Assembly: GCF_002904295.1 (NCBI RefSeq)
Contig: NZ_PPHG01000073.1
Coordinates: forward strand, 1-64,000
Reading direction: 5' to 3'
Source of the DNA: Amycolatopsis sp. CA-128772
Lineage (GTDB): Bacteria > Actinomycetota > Actinomycetes > Mycobacteriales > Pseudonocardiaceae
Length of the DNA: 64,000 nt
Both the position numbers and the translations under genes were made by a program. Within the stretch, counting starts at the first letter, position 1. The number at the start of each line of letters is the position of its first letter. This document shows positions 39,927-49,900 of this stretch, piece after piece. A model generated the notes under the pieces. That model had not been told where the DNA came from, made no database searches, and saw only the letters and a program-made list of their open reading frames with translations.

Positions 39927-42322
39927 CCGAACCGCACGGCTACGAATGCTCGCCGTGGGAACTGCGGTGGCGCGGCATGGACGTCGACGCCCTGCAGCGC
40001 ACCGAATCGGCGTTCGCGGTGTCGAACGGCCACATCGGGCTGCGCGGCACCCTCGAGGAGGCCGAGCCGCGCGGGCTGCCCGGCACGTACCTCAACGGGT
40101 TCTACGAGCAGCACGAACTCCCCTACGCCGAGGCCGGCTACGGCTACCCCGAAGAGGGCCAGACCGTCGTCAACGTGACCGACGGCAAGATCATCCGGCT
40201 GCTCGTCGAGGACGAGCCGCTCGACATGCGCTACGGCGCGGCCACCGCGCACGACCGCGTCCTGGACTTCCGCAGGGGCACGCTCAGCCGGACCACCGAG
40301 TGGTCGTCGCCGACCGGACGACGGGTCCGCGTGCGCACCGAACGGCTCGTCTCGTTCACCCAGCGCGCGATCGCCGCCATCCGGTACGAGGTCGAGCCGC
40401 TCGACGAGGACCTGCAGCTGGTCGTGCAGTCCGACCTGCTGGCCAACGAGCCGATCGAGTCCGACACCAGCGACCCGCGGGTGGCCGCCGCGCTGGAATC
40501 GCCGCTGGTCGGCGAGTTCCACCGCGCGTCGGACTACAACGCCGTGCTGGTGCACCGGACCCGCCGGTCCGGGCTGCGGATGGCCGCGGCGATGGACCAC
40601 AAGATCGAGGTGGACGACGGGATCCGCGCCCGCATCCACGCCGAGGAGGACCTGGCGCGGCTGACCGTCGCGGTCGACGTGCCGAAGGGCGGCCGGCTGC
40701 GGATCACCAAGTTCCTCGCCTACGGCTGGTCGGCGCAGCGCTCGGTGCCCGCGCTGCGGTCCCAGGTCGAGGCGGCCCTGGCCGGCGCCCGCCAGACGAC
40801 CTGGAAGGGCCTGCTCGCCGAGCAGCGCGAGTTCCTCGACGACTACTGGCGGACGTCGGACATCGAGATCGAGGGCGATCCCGAGCTGCAGCAGGCCGTC
40901 CGGTTCGCCCTGTTCCACATCCTGCAGGCCGGGGCCCGCGGCGAGAGCCGCGCGATCGCCGGCAAGGGGCTGACCGGGCCCGGCTACGACGGGCACGCCT
41001 TCTGGGACACCGAATCCTTCGTGCTGCCGGTGCTCACCTACACCATCCCGGACGCGGCGCGCGACGCCCTGCGCTGGCGTCACTCCACCATGGACAAAGC
41101 GCGGGAACGCGCGCACCAGCTGGGGTTGCGCGGCGCGGCGTTCCCGTGGCGGTCAATCAACGGCGCCGAGTGCTCGGCGTACTGGCCGGCGGGCACGGCG
41201 GCGTTCCACGTCAGCGCGGACATCGCCGACGCCGTCCTGCGCTACCTCAACGCCACCGGCGACGAGGAGTTCGAACGCGCCTACGGCACCGAACTGCTGC
41301 TGGAAACCGCGCGGCTGTGGGCGTCGCTGGGCCACCACGACCGGCACGGCGCGTTCCGCATCGACGGCGTCACCGGGCCGGACGAGTATTCGGCGGTGGC
41401 GGACAACAACGTCTACACGAACTTGATGGCGCGGCGGAACCTGCAGGCGGCCGCGGCGTCGTGCGAGCGGCACCCGGACGTGGCGGCGCGGTTCGGCGTC
41501 GACACCGTCGAGCTGGACACCTGGCGCGCGGCCGCGGCGGCGATGTACCTGCCCTACGACGCGGAACTCGGCGTGCACCCGCAGTCGGAGGGGTTCCTCG
41601 ACCACGACGAGTGGGACTACGAGGAGACCGACCCGGCGCACTACCCGCTGCTGCTGCACTACCCGTACTTCGACCTGTACCGCAAGCAGGTCGTGAAGCA
41701 GGCGGACCTGGTGCTGGCGCTGCACCTGTGCGGCGACTCGTTCAGCCCGGAGGAGAAGGCCCGTGACTTCGCCTACTACGAGGCGAGGACCGTGCGCGAC
41801 TCCTCGCTGTCGGCGGGGACGCAGGCGGTGGTGGCGGCCGAGGTGGGGCACCTGGAGCTGGCCTACGACTACCTCGCCGAAGCGGCCCTGACCGACCTGC
41901 ACGACGTGCACAACAACGTCCGCAACGGCCTGCACATGGCGTCCCTGGCCGGGGCGTGGCAGGGCGCGGTGGCCGGGTTCGGCGGCCTGCGCGACCACGG
42001 CGGGACGCTGGCGTTCGCGCCGCGGCTGCCGCCGCAGCTGGGGCGGATCACCTTCCGCCTGATGTTCCGCGGCACCCGGTTCCAGGTCGAGATCGACCCC
42101 GACCAGGCCACCTACCACGTGGTGGCCGGCGATCCGCTCGAGGTACTGCACCACGGCGAGCGCATCACCGTCACGGCCGAGCCGCGGCAGTACGCGATCC
42201 CGAAGACCGACGCCGGCACGCCGCCGAAGCAGCCGCCCGGCCGGGCCCCGATGCGGCGGGACTCGGAGGCGGTGCGTCAGTACGCGGAGCCGGCGAACCC
42301 GATCACCGAGGAAGGTCGCTGA
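39923..42322 (+). CDS. Glycoside hydrolase family 65 disaccharide phosphorylase
   Basis: 799 residues. An N-terminal beta-sandwich (FAVSNGHIGLRGTLEEAEP, TYLNGFYEQHELPYAE) precedes the (alpha/alpha)6 barrel with AFWDTESFVLPVL and the catalytic acid in GVTGPDEYSAVADNNVYTN. The C-terminal beta domain ends near residue 760 and is followed by a short Pro/Arg tail. GH65 enzymes phosphorolyse maltose, trehalose, kojibiose or similar glucosides to beta-glucose 1-phosphate, which the upstream mutase consumes. The exact disaccharide is not decided. The tail overlaps a small antiparallel gene by 20 nt. Confidence 0.92.
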   Translation: MTEPHGYECSPWELRWRGMDVDALQRTESAFAVSNGHIGLRGTLEEAEPRGLPGTYLNGFYEQHELPYAEAGYGYPEEGQTVVNVTDGKIIRLLVEDEPLDMRYGAATAHDRVLDFRRGTLSRTTEWSSPTGRRVRVRTERLVSFTQRAIAAIRYEVEPLDEDLQLVVQSDLLANEPIESDTSDPRVAAALESPLVGEFHRASDYNAVLVHRTRRSGLRMAAAMDHKIEVDDGIRARIHAEEDLARLTVAVDVPKGGRLRITKFLAYGWSAQRSVPALRSQVEAALAGARQTTWKGLLAEQREFLDDYWRTSDIEIEGDPELQQAVRFALFHILQAGARGESRAIAGKGLTGPGYDGHAFWDTESFVLPVLTYTIPDAARDALRWRHSTMDKARERAHQLGLRGAAFPWRSINGAECSAYWPAGTAAFHVSADIADAVLRYLNATGDEEFERAYGTELLLETARLWASLGHHDRHGAFRIDGVTGPDEYSAVADNNVYTNLMARRNLQAAAASCERHPDVAARFGVDTVELDTWRAAAAAMYLPYDAELGVHPQSEGFLDHDEWDYEETDPAHYPLLLHYPYFDLYRKQVVKQADLVLALHLCGDSFSPEEKARDFAYYEARTVRDSSLSAGTQAVVAAEVGHLELAYDYLAEAALTDLHDVHNNVRNGLHMASLAGAWQGAVAGFGGLRDHGGTLAFAPRLPPQLGRITFRLMFRGTRFQVEIDPDQATYHVVAGDPLEVLHHGERITVTAEPRQYAIPKTDAGTPPKQPPGRAPMRRDSEAVRQYAEPANPITEEGR

Positions 42323-42488
42323 CGACGTCGTCGCGCGCGGGTGGGGCCGGGACTTCCTCGGTCCCACCCGGGTTGACGTCCGGGTCCGGCGCGGTCGGCA
42401 CGTCGTGCGTCAGCTGACCGGGCGTCGGGAGCTTCGGGAGCTCATCGTCTTCGTCGTCACGGCTGTGGATGCGCTGCTGCTCGCTCAT
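42303..42488 (-). CDS. Small acidic Pro/Asp-rich protein
   Basis: 61 residues, MSEQQRIHSRDDEDDELPKL, then PTPGQLTHDVPTAPDPDVNPGG in continuation. It is probably unstructured, with no known domain. The ribosome site is weak (GGAAAG close to the ATG). It is kept as a likely gene because the composition is protein-like and the frame closes cleanly, but it overlaps the GH65 3' end by 20 nt. Function unknown. Confidence 0.5.
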   Translation of the reverse strand: MSEQQRIHSRDDEDDELPKLPTPGQLTHDVPTAPDPDVNPGGTEEVPAPPARDDVVSDLPR

Positions 42489-42535
42489 GCTTTCCGGAAT
42501 ACCCGGTTTTCCCGGCCACGGCCAGCGTTCGGTGT

Positions 42536-43474
42536 TCAGGCCGCGCGCTTGCCCGCCGCGCGCGCCTTGTCCTGGAGCGTGAGCAGCAGGCCGTCGCGGG
42601 TCGACCACGGGCAGATCGTCACCTGGCCACCGGCGACGGTCAGGAGGGCCTCCGCGACGATCGCGCCGGCCAGGGCCTGGTGGGCGCGGCTGCGGGAGAT
42701 GCCGGGCAGCTCGGCCCGCTTCGACGGCGGCAGTGCGGCGAGCCGTGGGATCCACGCGCGGAGGTCGTCGAGCCGCAGCTCCTTGCACTTGCCCGGCCGG
42801 GCACCGGCGAGCCGCGCGAGCTGCTGCAGCACCTTCGAGCAGCCGACGACCCGCGGATCGTCGACGTCGGCCGCCCCGAGCGTGGTGGTCACGACGTCGA
42901 GGGCGTGCGCGCGCAGCGCCTTGACCTGCTTGTTCGACACGCGCTCGGACGGCAGCCAGTCCCGCGTCATCGACCGGGCCCCCAGCGGCAGCGAGCGCGC
43001 GAAGGTGGCCTTCTCGCCGCGGCCGGCGGCCAGTTCGACGGTCCCGCCGCCGATGTCGAGCACGAGCATCGGCCCCGGCTCCTCGGCGTACCACCGGCGG
43101 GCGGCGAGGTAGGTCAGCTCGGCCTCGCAGGGCCCGGAGAGGAACCGCAGCTCGACCCCGGTTTCGCCGGCGACGTGCCGGACGACGTCCGCCGCGTTGG
43201 CCGCGTCGCGGATCGAGGAGGTGGCCAGCGGGTAGACGTCGCTGACACCGTGGTGGTAGGCGGTGCTCATGCCCGCGGCGACGGCGGCCGTGACGGCTTC
43301 GATGCCGCGGTCGGAGAGCCGGCCACGGACGTCGAGCTCGCGGTCGAGGCGCAGCCGGGTCTGGTGGTTCACCAGCGGTTCCCGCGGTGAGCCGTCGACC
43401 GGCACCACCACGAGCCGGGCGCTGAACGAGCCGACGTCCAGCACACCCACCGCGGGCTCTTCGATTTTCCGCAC
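42536..43474 (-). CDS. Ppx/GppA-type phosphatase
   Basis: 312 residues of the exopolyphosphatase/guanosine pentaphosphatase superfamily (actin-like ATPase fold). The N-terminal phosphate loop is VLDVGSFSARL, with F where many members have N. ATSSIRDAANA and the second phosphate motif LVLDIGGGTVELA are intact. It is shorter than two-domain Ppx enzymes and is like the single-module actinobacterial Ppx1 group, so it would act on short polyphosphate or pppGpp. The start is GTG. Confidence 0.88.
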   Translation of the reverse strand: MRKIEEPAVGVLDVGSFSARLVVVPVDGSPREPLVNHQTRLRLDRELDVRGRLSDRGIEAVTAAVAAGMSTAYHHGVSDVYPLATSSIRDAANAADVVRHVAGETGVELRFLSGPCEAELTYLAARRWYAEEPGPMLVLDIGGGTVELAAGRGEKATFARSLPLGARSMTRDWLPSERVSNKQVKALRAHALDVVTTTLGAADVDDPRVVGCSKVLQQLARLAGARPGKCKELRLDDLRAWIPRLAALPPSKRAELPGISRSRAHQALAGAIVAEALLTVAGGQVTICPWSTRDGLLLTLQDKARAAGKRAA

Positions 43475-43732
43475 AGCTTCGGTGCACCTCCACTTCCGCC
43501 TCGTGAATATCCCCAGTACGACGCGTCGAAACCAGCAATGATGTCGGATCTCACGGCCCGCCGCCGCGCATTTCCGGTAATGAGGCCCTCCGGACGTGCT
43601 GTTCTGACGCGAAGGTCACAGTGAGATAACCCGATTGAGTGAATCATTGTGCGTCCGGACACGATTCGGTAACACCCGCGTCCGGGCTGCGATTCAAGGG
43701 ACATCGGAACCGGCGTGGAGCAGGGGATTGCG

Positions 43733-44317
43733 ATGGAGCGGTGCTCCGAGCTCGTGCGGCCGGCCGCCGTCGTGCTCGCGGTGGTGGCCGGGCTGGGCTG
43801 CGTCCTGCTCGGGGTGACGACGGTGCTGTCCCCGGCCCCGTCCCTGACCACGGGCGCGGCGGCGGCGGACCACCGGACCGGCGCCCCACCGGCGGCGCTG
43901 CGGATCCCCGACCTGGACCTGGCGGTGAACCAGCTGGTCGCCCTGGGCCACACGGCGGGCCGCCGCGAGCAGCCGGGAACGGCCCTCGGGGTCGGCTGGT
44001 TCAGCGACGGACCACCCCCGGGCTCGCCGGGCGTCGCGGTGCTGTCGGGCCACGCGGGTTTCGGCTACGCACTGGGCGCATTCGCCCGCTTGGCCAAGCT
44101 CAAGCCGGGAGCAGCGATCGCCACCACCGACGCAAGCGGCCACGAGACGCGGTTCACGGTCCGCCGGGTGGCCCTGTTCCCGGCGAACGAGCCGGACAGC
44201 ACGTTGGTGGCGTCGGACGGGCCGGGCCCCCAGCTGCGGCTGATCACCAGCGACGGGAGTTACGACAGCGCGGGCCTGGGCGGTGCGCGGGTGGCGGTGT
44301 ACGCGGCGCTGGCTTGA
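43733..44317 (+). CDS. Class F sortase-like protein lacking the catalytic cysteine
   Basis: 194 residues. One N-terminal membrane helix (AAVVLAVVAGLGCVLLGVTTV) precedes a sortase barrel: LRIPDLDLAVNQLVALG, then VLSGHAGFGYALGAFARLAKLKPG and LRLITSDGSYDSAG. The active-site His is H107 and a C-terminal Arg is R186, but the expected Cys in the L-I-T-C-G strand is Ser 173. The protein may be an inactive relative, a binding protein or an altered enzyme. ATG at 43733 has AGGGG 6 nt upstream. The 258 nt before it are less GC-rich and show no clear gene. Confidence 0.82.
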   Translation: MERCSELVRPAAVVLAVVAGLGCVLLGVTTVLSPAPSLTTGAAAADHRTGAPPAALRIPDLDLAVNQLVALGHTAGRREQPGTALGVGWFSDGPPPGSPGVAVLSGHAGFGYALGAFARLAKLKPGAAIATTDASGHETRFTVRRVALFPANEPDSTLVASDGPGPQLRLITSDGSYDSAGLGGARVAVYAALA

Positions 44318-44497
44318 TTGGCGATCGGGGTGGCCGGGCGGCCGCGCCGCCTCGGGATGGCGCAAGGCCGCAGCTGCGACACCGCGCTTTCGAGCCCCTC
44401 GGCACAGCACCCGCACCCCCGGCGACCGCGCGCTCACCGGGCACAGCCGCGGGGCCGGGCGTCGCGTCCCCCGTGCCGCCACCACCCCGCCGCGGGC

Positions 44498-44524
44498 CCC
44501 GGGGCGCGGCACCCGCGCCCCGGG
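44498..44524. terminator. Bidirectional GC hairpin between convergent genes
   Basis: CCCGGGGCGCGG (44498-44509) and its perfect complement (44513-44524) with a 3-nt loop lie between the ends of the sortase-like gene and the LLM gene, 8 nt after the latter's stop on the minus strand. The rest of the 214-nt gap shows nothing coding. Confidence 0.7.
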
Positions 44525-44531
44525 CTCGCCC

Positions 44532-45572
44532 TCAGTCGATCAGCTCGCGCAGCTGCGACACCGCCGCCACCCGAGCCTCGCGGCCCGGCTGCAGCGGGTT
44601 CACCACCAGCGTCGTCGCTCCCGCCGCCGCGAAGGCCGCCAGGCGCTCCTTCACGTAGCCCGCCGGGCCCACCAGGGAAATCGCGCGCAGGAGCTCCAGC
44701 GGGACCGCCGCGGCCGCCTCCTCCTTCTTGCCGTCCAGGTACAGGTCCTGGATCAGCTTGGCCTCCGCCTCGTAGCCGTAGCGGCGGGCCAGGTCGTTGT
44801 AGAAGTTCTTGCCACGCGCGCCCATTCCGCCGATGTACAGGGCCAGGACCGGGCGCACGTGGTCGAGGAGCGGCTCCACGTCGGCGCCGATGGCCAGGGG
44901 CACCGTCACGAACGTGTCCAGCTCGCCCAGGGCCGCGTCGCGCTTGGCCTTGCCCTCGGCCAGGGAAGCGCCCCAGACGTCGGCCGCCTTCTCCGGGTGG
45001 AAGAAGATCGGCTGCCAGCCCTCCGCGATCTCGGCCGTCAGGGCCACGTTCTTCGGGCCGAGCGAGGCCAGCAGGACCGGGATGCGCTCGCGCACCGGGT
45101 GGTTGATCAGCTTGAGCGGCTTGCCGAGCCCGGTGCCCTGCTCCGGCGGCAGCGGGATCGTGTAGTGCTTGCCCTCGTGCACCACGCGCTCGCGGCGCCA
45201 CACCTGGCGGCACACCTCGACGATCTCGCGGGTGCGGGCCAGCGGCGCGTCGTACTTCACGCCGTGGAAGCCCTCGATGACCTGCGGGCCGGAGGCCCCG
45301 AGGCCGAGGATGAACCGCCCGTCCGAGACGAAGTCGAGGCCGGCCGCGGTCATCGCGGTCAGCGTCGGCGTGCGGGTGTAGATCTGGAAGATGCCCGACG
45401 CCAGCTGGACGCGCTCGGTCTTCGCGGCCAGGTAGCCGAGCTGGCTGACCGCGTCGAACGAGTACGCCTCCGGCACGAAGACGACGTCGAGGCCGGCCTT
45501 CTCCAGTTCGACGACGTCCGCGACGCTGTCGGCGAAGCCTCCGGCGTAGCTGATCCCGGTCCCGATCCTCAT
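44532..45572 (-). CDS. LLM-class F420-dependent oxidoreductase
   Basis: 346 residues of the luciferase-like TIM barrel. The start is MRIGTGISYAGGFADSVADV; the cofactor segment SGIFQIYTRTPTLTAMTAAGLD, GRFILGLGASGPQVIEGFHG and IPVLLASLGPKNVALTAEIAEG follow. It is close to actinobacterial enzymes that use F420, some in sterol or lipid catabolism; the substrate is unknown. GGGAGGA precedes the ATG at 5 nt, and an AAGCGCTT palindrome lies just upstream. Confidence 0.87.
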   Translation of the reverse strand: MRIGTGISYAGGFADSVADVVELEKAGLDVVFVPEAYSFDAVSQLGYLAAKTERVQLASGIFQIYTRTPTLTAMTAAGLDFVSDGRFILGLGASGPQVIEGFHGVKYDAPLARTREIVEVCRQVWRRERVVHEGKHYTIPLPPEQGTGLGKPLKLINHPVRERIPVLLASLGPKNVALTAEIAEGWQPIFFHPEKAADVWGASLAEGKAKRDAALGELDTFVTVPLAIGADVEPLLDHVRPVLALYIGGMGARGKNFYNDLARRYGYEAEAKLIQDLYLDGKKEEAAAAVPLELLRAISLVGPAGYVKERLAAFAAAGATTLVVNPLQPGREARVAAVSQLRELID

Positions 45573-45591
45573 CGGCGTCCTCCCGTGCTGA

Positions 45592-45604
45592 ACAAGCGCT
45601 TAGT
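45592..45604. promoter_or_regulatory. TetR-type operator candidate upstream of LLM gene
   Basis: ACAAGCGCTTAGT contains the perfect palindrome AAGCGCTT. It resembles the CAAGnnCTTG core bound by KstR2-like TetR regulators of sterol-ring catabolism, with one mismatch. It lies about 20-30 nt before the LLM start codon. The binder is not encoded nearby. Confidence 0.4.
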
Positions 45605-45667
45605 CGCAGGTCATTATGCGGCAGATCCGGCCGCGTCCGGTGTGCGCAGCGCCACTTCCGCCCGGTT

Positions 45668-46873
45668 TCAGCCCGGCACCACCGTGCCCCGGACGTCGCC
45701 GAAGCCGATCCGCGTCCCGGCCGGGCCCGGCGCCGTCGCGCTGATCACCACCTCGTCGCCGTCCTCCAGGAACGTCCGCGTCACGCCGCCCGGCAGCTCC
45801 AGGGGTTCCTGGCCGCCCCAGGACAGCTCCAGGAACGAGCCCTGCTGGTCGCGTTCCGGGCCGGTCACCGTGCCCGACGCGAACAGGTCGCCCGTGCGCA
45901 GGCTCGCGCCGTTGACCGTCAGGTGCGCCAGCTGCTGCGGGGCCGTCCAGTACTGCGTCGCGAACGGCGGGCTCGACACGAGGTGGCCGTTGAGCCGGAC
46001 CTCCAGGGCCAGGTCGAGGCCCCACTTCTCCCCGGTCCGCAGGTACTCGAACGGCTCCGGGTCCTGTGGCGGGCCGTCGACGCGCGCGTGCTCCAGCGCG
46101 GCCAGCGGCACGATCCACGGCGACACCGACGTCGCGAACGACTTGCCGAGGAACGGCCCGAGCGGCTGGTACTCCCAGGCCTGGATGTCCCGCGCCGACC
46201 AGTCGTTGACCAGGCAGACGCCGAAGACGTGGTCCGCGAAGTCCGCGGTGGGCACCGGGGTGCCCGCGGTGGACGGGACGCCGACGACGAACCCCACCTC
46301 CGCCTCGATGTCCAGCCGCTGCGACGGGCCGAACGACGGCGCGTCGGCGTTGCGGGGCTTGCGCTGCCCGTGCGGCCGGACGACCGGCGTGCCGGACGCC
46401 ACGACGGTGCCGGCCCGGCCGTGGTAGCCGATCGGCAGGTGCTTCCAGTTCGGCGGCAGCTCGGTCGCGTCCGGGCGGAAGATCTTGCCGGCGTTGAGGG
46501 CGTGGTGCTCGCTGGAGTAGAAGTCGACGTAGTCGGCGACCTCGAAGGCGAGGTGGGTGGCCACCTCGGCCAGCGGCACCAGGTGCGGCCGGAGCTGATC
46601 GGCGTACCGGGGTTCGGTGAGCCATTCCCGGACGCTCGCGCGGACGTCCCGCCAGGTGGCCGGCCCGGCGGCGAGCAGCGGGTTGAGCACCCCCGCGGTG
46701 AGCAGCGGGGCGAACGCGGCGGCGGTCACGGCGGCCGCCGCGGTCAGGTCGAGCACGTGGTCGCCGACGGGCACGCCGATCCGCCGCTCGGGCGCCCCGC
46801 CGGCGGAGAAGACGCCGTAGGGCAGGTTGTCCAGGCCGAACGGCGTGTCGTCGGCAAGGTCGAGCCAGGTCAC
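45668..46873 (-). CDS. fahA: Fumarylacetoacetase
   Basis: 401 residues. The N-terminal domain ends near residue 110 and opens with the family-typical PFGLDNLPYGVF. The catalytic domain has DFYSSEHHALNAGKIFRP, IGYHGRAGTVVASG, the metal-binding LDIEAEVGFVVG and VLVNDWSARDIQAWEYQPLG-type residues (CLVNDWSARDIQ here). It hydrolyses fumarylacetoacetate to fumarate and acetoacetate, the last step of tyrosine degradation. GTG at 46873 is chosen because GAGGAG sits 5 nt before it; a GTG two codons earlier overlaps that site. Homogentisate dioxygenase is not adjacent. Confidence 0.93.
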   Translation of the reverse strand: MTWLDLADDTPFGLDNLPYGVFSAGGAPERRIGVPVGDHVLDLTAAAAVTAAAFAPLLTAGVLNPLLAAGPATWRDVRASVREWLTEPRYADQLRPHLVPLAEVATHLAFEVADYVDFYSSEHHALNAGKIFRPDATELPPNWKHLPIGYHGRAGTVVASGTPVVRPHGQRKPRNADAPSFGPSQRLDIEAEVGFVVGVPSTAGTPVPTADFADHVFGVCLVNDWSARDIQAWEYQPLGPFLGKSFATSVSPWIVPLAALEHARVDGPPQDPEPFEYLRTGEKWGLDLALEVRLNGHLVSSPPFATQYWTAPQQLAHLTVNGASLRTGDLFASGTVTGPERDQQGSFLELSWGGQEPLELPGGVTRTFLEDGDEVVISATAPGPAGTRIGFGDVRGTVVPG

Positions 46874-46934
46874 GTTCACTCCTCGTCCCGGGCGGCCCGC
46901 GCCGCCGAGTAGCCGGCCGGACCGGCCGCCGTCA

Positions 46935-49900
46935 TCACTTGCCACCCTCCGCGGACCGCGCCGCGACCCAGTCCGCCACCACGTCCGCCAGGACCGGCAG
47001 CGGCAGGGTGCCGCTGCCCAGCACCGTGTCGTGGAACTCCCGGATGTCGAACCGCTCGCCCAGGGCCTGCTCGGCCTCCGCGCGCAGCCGCTCGATCTCC
47101 AGGCGGCCCACCATGTAGCTGAGCGCCTGGCCCGGGTGCCCCGCGTAGCGGTCGATCTCCGCGTCGATCTCGATCTGGGCCATCGGCGTGTTGTCGCGCA
47201 GGTAGTCCACCGCCCGCTGCCGGCTCCAGCCCAGCGCGTGCAGGCCCGTGTCGACCACCAGGCGCGCCGCGCGCATCGAGTCCTGCGTCAGCAGGCCGAG
47301 GCGGGACACGTCGTCGGAGTACAGGCCCATCTCGTCCGCGAGGCGCTCCGCGTACAGGCCCCAGCCCTCGGCGTACGCGTTGAACATCGCGATCCGGCGC
47401 AACAGGGGCACGCCCGTCAGCTGCTGGGCCAGCACCAGCTGGAAGTGGTGCCCCGGCACGGCTTCGTGGAACGCCACCGCCTCGCCCAGCGTCCGCTGCC
47501 GCTCGTCCGCGTCGTGCGTGTTCGCGTAGTACGTGCCCGGCCGCGAACCGTCCAGGGACGGATCGATGTAGTAGGCGATCGAGCCGCTCTCGGCCTCGGC
47601 GTCCGGCACTGGCGCGACCTGGCACTGCTGCTCCGGCACCCGCGAGAACCATTGCGGCGCCACGGCTTCCGCGCGCCTGATCGTCGCGCGGGCGGCGTCC
47701 AGGAGCTCGTCGCCGTCCCGCCAGCGCAGGGCCGGGTCCGTGCGGATCCGGTCGAAGATCTCCGCCGGCTCCGTCGTGCCGAACACCTTCGCGCCCAGCT
47801 CGCGGTACTCCTCCGCCAGCTGCTCGATGATCGCCAGCCCGGTGTCGTGCAGGTCCTGCGCCGTGCGCTCGGTGGTCGTCTCCGCCCGGATCAGGGCCGC
47901 GTACCGCTCCGGCCCGCCCGGCAGGTCGCCGATGCCCGGGGACGTCTCGGGCCGCGCCACCGGCACGACCTCGCCGGCCAGGAAGTCCCGGTACCGCGCG
48001 TACGCGGGGTGGACCACCTCGGCCAGCAACCGGTCGCGCTCGGCCTCGAGCCCGCGGACCGGCACCTTCAGCGGGTCGTTCTCCGGCGCGCCGAGGTACC
48101 GCTCGACGTAGCCGACGCCGATGCGCGCCAGGAACTCCGGCGGCGTCAGGCCCTCGGCGAGCGCGGCCCGCTGCCGCTCGATCAGCTGGTCCAGGTACGT
48201 GCCGACGGCGGCGAGCCGGCTCAGGTAGCCGCGGGCCTTGACCTCGTCGTCGAGGACCGTCTGCGGCAGCTCCATCAGCAGTTCGAGGGCCGGCGCGGCC
48301 AGCCCGTCGCTGACCGCGATGTCGGCCCGGCCGGAGTCCAGCACGTCGATCTGGGTGCGGGCCTGCCAGATCACGACGTCCCGGGTCACCCGCTCGGCCG
48401 GCGACAGCGCCGCCGCGTCGATCGCTTCCGCCCGCGCGATGATCCCGGCGAGGCCGGCGCGGTACCGGGCCCCGGCTTCGGCGGTCTGGTCGGCGAGCTT
48501 GTCGTGGCTGCCCGGCAGGCCGTACAGCGACGGGAGCAGCGGCTGCGCCTCGAACATCAGCTCCAGGCACTCGTCGGCGAGCCGGTCGGGCGTGTCCCGG
48601 CGCGTCGCCACCCAGTCGGCGACGACGCCGGCGAGCACCGGCAGCGGCAGGGTGCCGCTGCCCAGCACGACGTCGTGGAACTCGCGGATGTCGAACGCCT
48701 CTCCCAGCGCCTGCTCGGCCTCGGCCCGCAGCCGCTGGATTTCCAGCCGCCCGACCATGTAGCCGAGCGCCTGCCCCGGGTTGGCGACGTACCGGTCGAT
48801 CTCCGCTTCGATCTCCAGCAGCGCCATCGGCGTGTGCTCGGCGAGGTAGTCGACCGCCTGCTGCCGGCTCCACCCGAGCGCGTGCAGCCCGGTGTCGACG
48901 ACCAGCCGCCCGGCCCGCATCGAGTCCTGGGTCAGCATGCCCAGCCGCGAGACGTCGTCGGAGTAGAGGCCCATTTCGTCGGCCAGGCGCTCGGCGTAGA
49001 GGCCCCAGCCTTCGGCGTAGGCGTTGACGTGCGCGATCCGCCGCAGCAGCGGCAGGTCGCTGAGATCCTGCGCGAGGCACAGCTGGAAGTGGTGCCCCGG
49101 CACGGCTTCGTGGAACGCGACGGCCTCACTGGTGAAGCGCGGCCGCTTGTCGGCCTCGTGCGTGTTCGCGTAGTAGACGCCCGGGCGCGTCCCGTCGAGC
49201 GACGGCCGCAGGTAGTACGCGATCGTGCCGCTGGTCGCCTCGGCCGCCGGCACCGGCCGGACCTCGCACTTCTGTTCCGGTACGCGCGAGAACCACTGCC
49301 CGGCCACGGCTTCCGCGCGGGTGATCGCGGCCCGGGCCCCGGCCAGCAGCTCCTCGCCGTCCCGCCAGCGCAGCGCCGGGTCGGTCCGGATCCGGTCGAA
49401 GACCGCCGCGAGATCCGTGGTGCCGAACAGCTTCCCGCCGATCTCGCGGTACTCCTCCGCCAGCTTCGCGATGATCGCCAGCCCGGTGTCGTGCAGGTCC
49501 TGCGCCGTGCGCTCGGTCGTCGTCTCGACGCGGATCAGCGCGGCGTACCGCCCGGCCCCGCCCGGCAGGTGGGAGATGCCCGGCGCCGTCTCGGGCCGCG
49601 CGACCGGCGCGACCTCGTCGGCCAGGAACGCGCGGTACCGCGCGTACGCGGGCCGGACGACGTCGTCGAGCAGGCGGTCACGCTCGGCCTCGAAGCCTTC
49701 GAGTGCGTACGGCGGTGTCACCCGCAGCGGGTCGCTCTCCGGCGCGGCGAGGTAGCGGTCGACGTAGCCGATGCCCGTGCGCACCAGGAAGCCCGGCGGT
49801 ACCAGCCCTTCGCCCACGGCCGCGCGCTGACGGCCGATCAAGGCGTCGAGGTGGTCGCCGACCCCGGCCAGCCGGCTCAGGTAGCCGCGGACCTTCGGCT

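Noticed and set aside
44369..44564. A 17-bp direct repeat (CGCAGCTGCGACACCGC) at 44369 and 44548, as a possible duplication scar.
   Set aside because: The similarity does not extend beyond the 17 bp, and one copy is ordinary coding sequence of the LLM gene.
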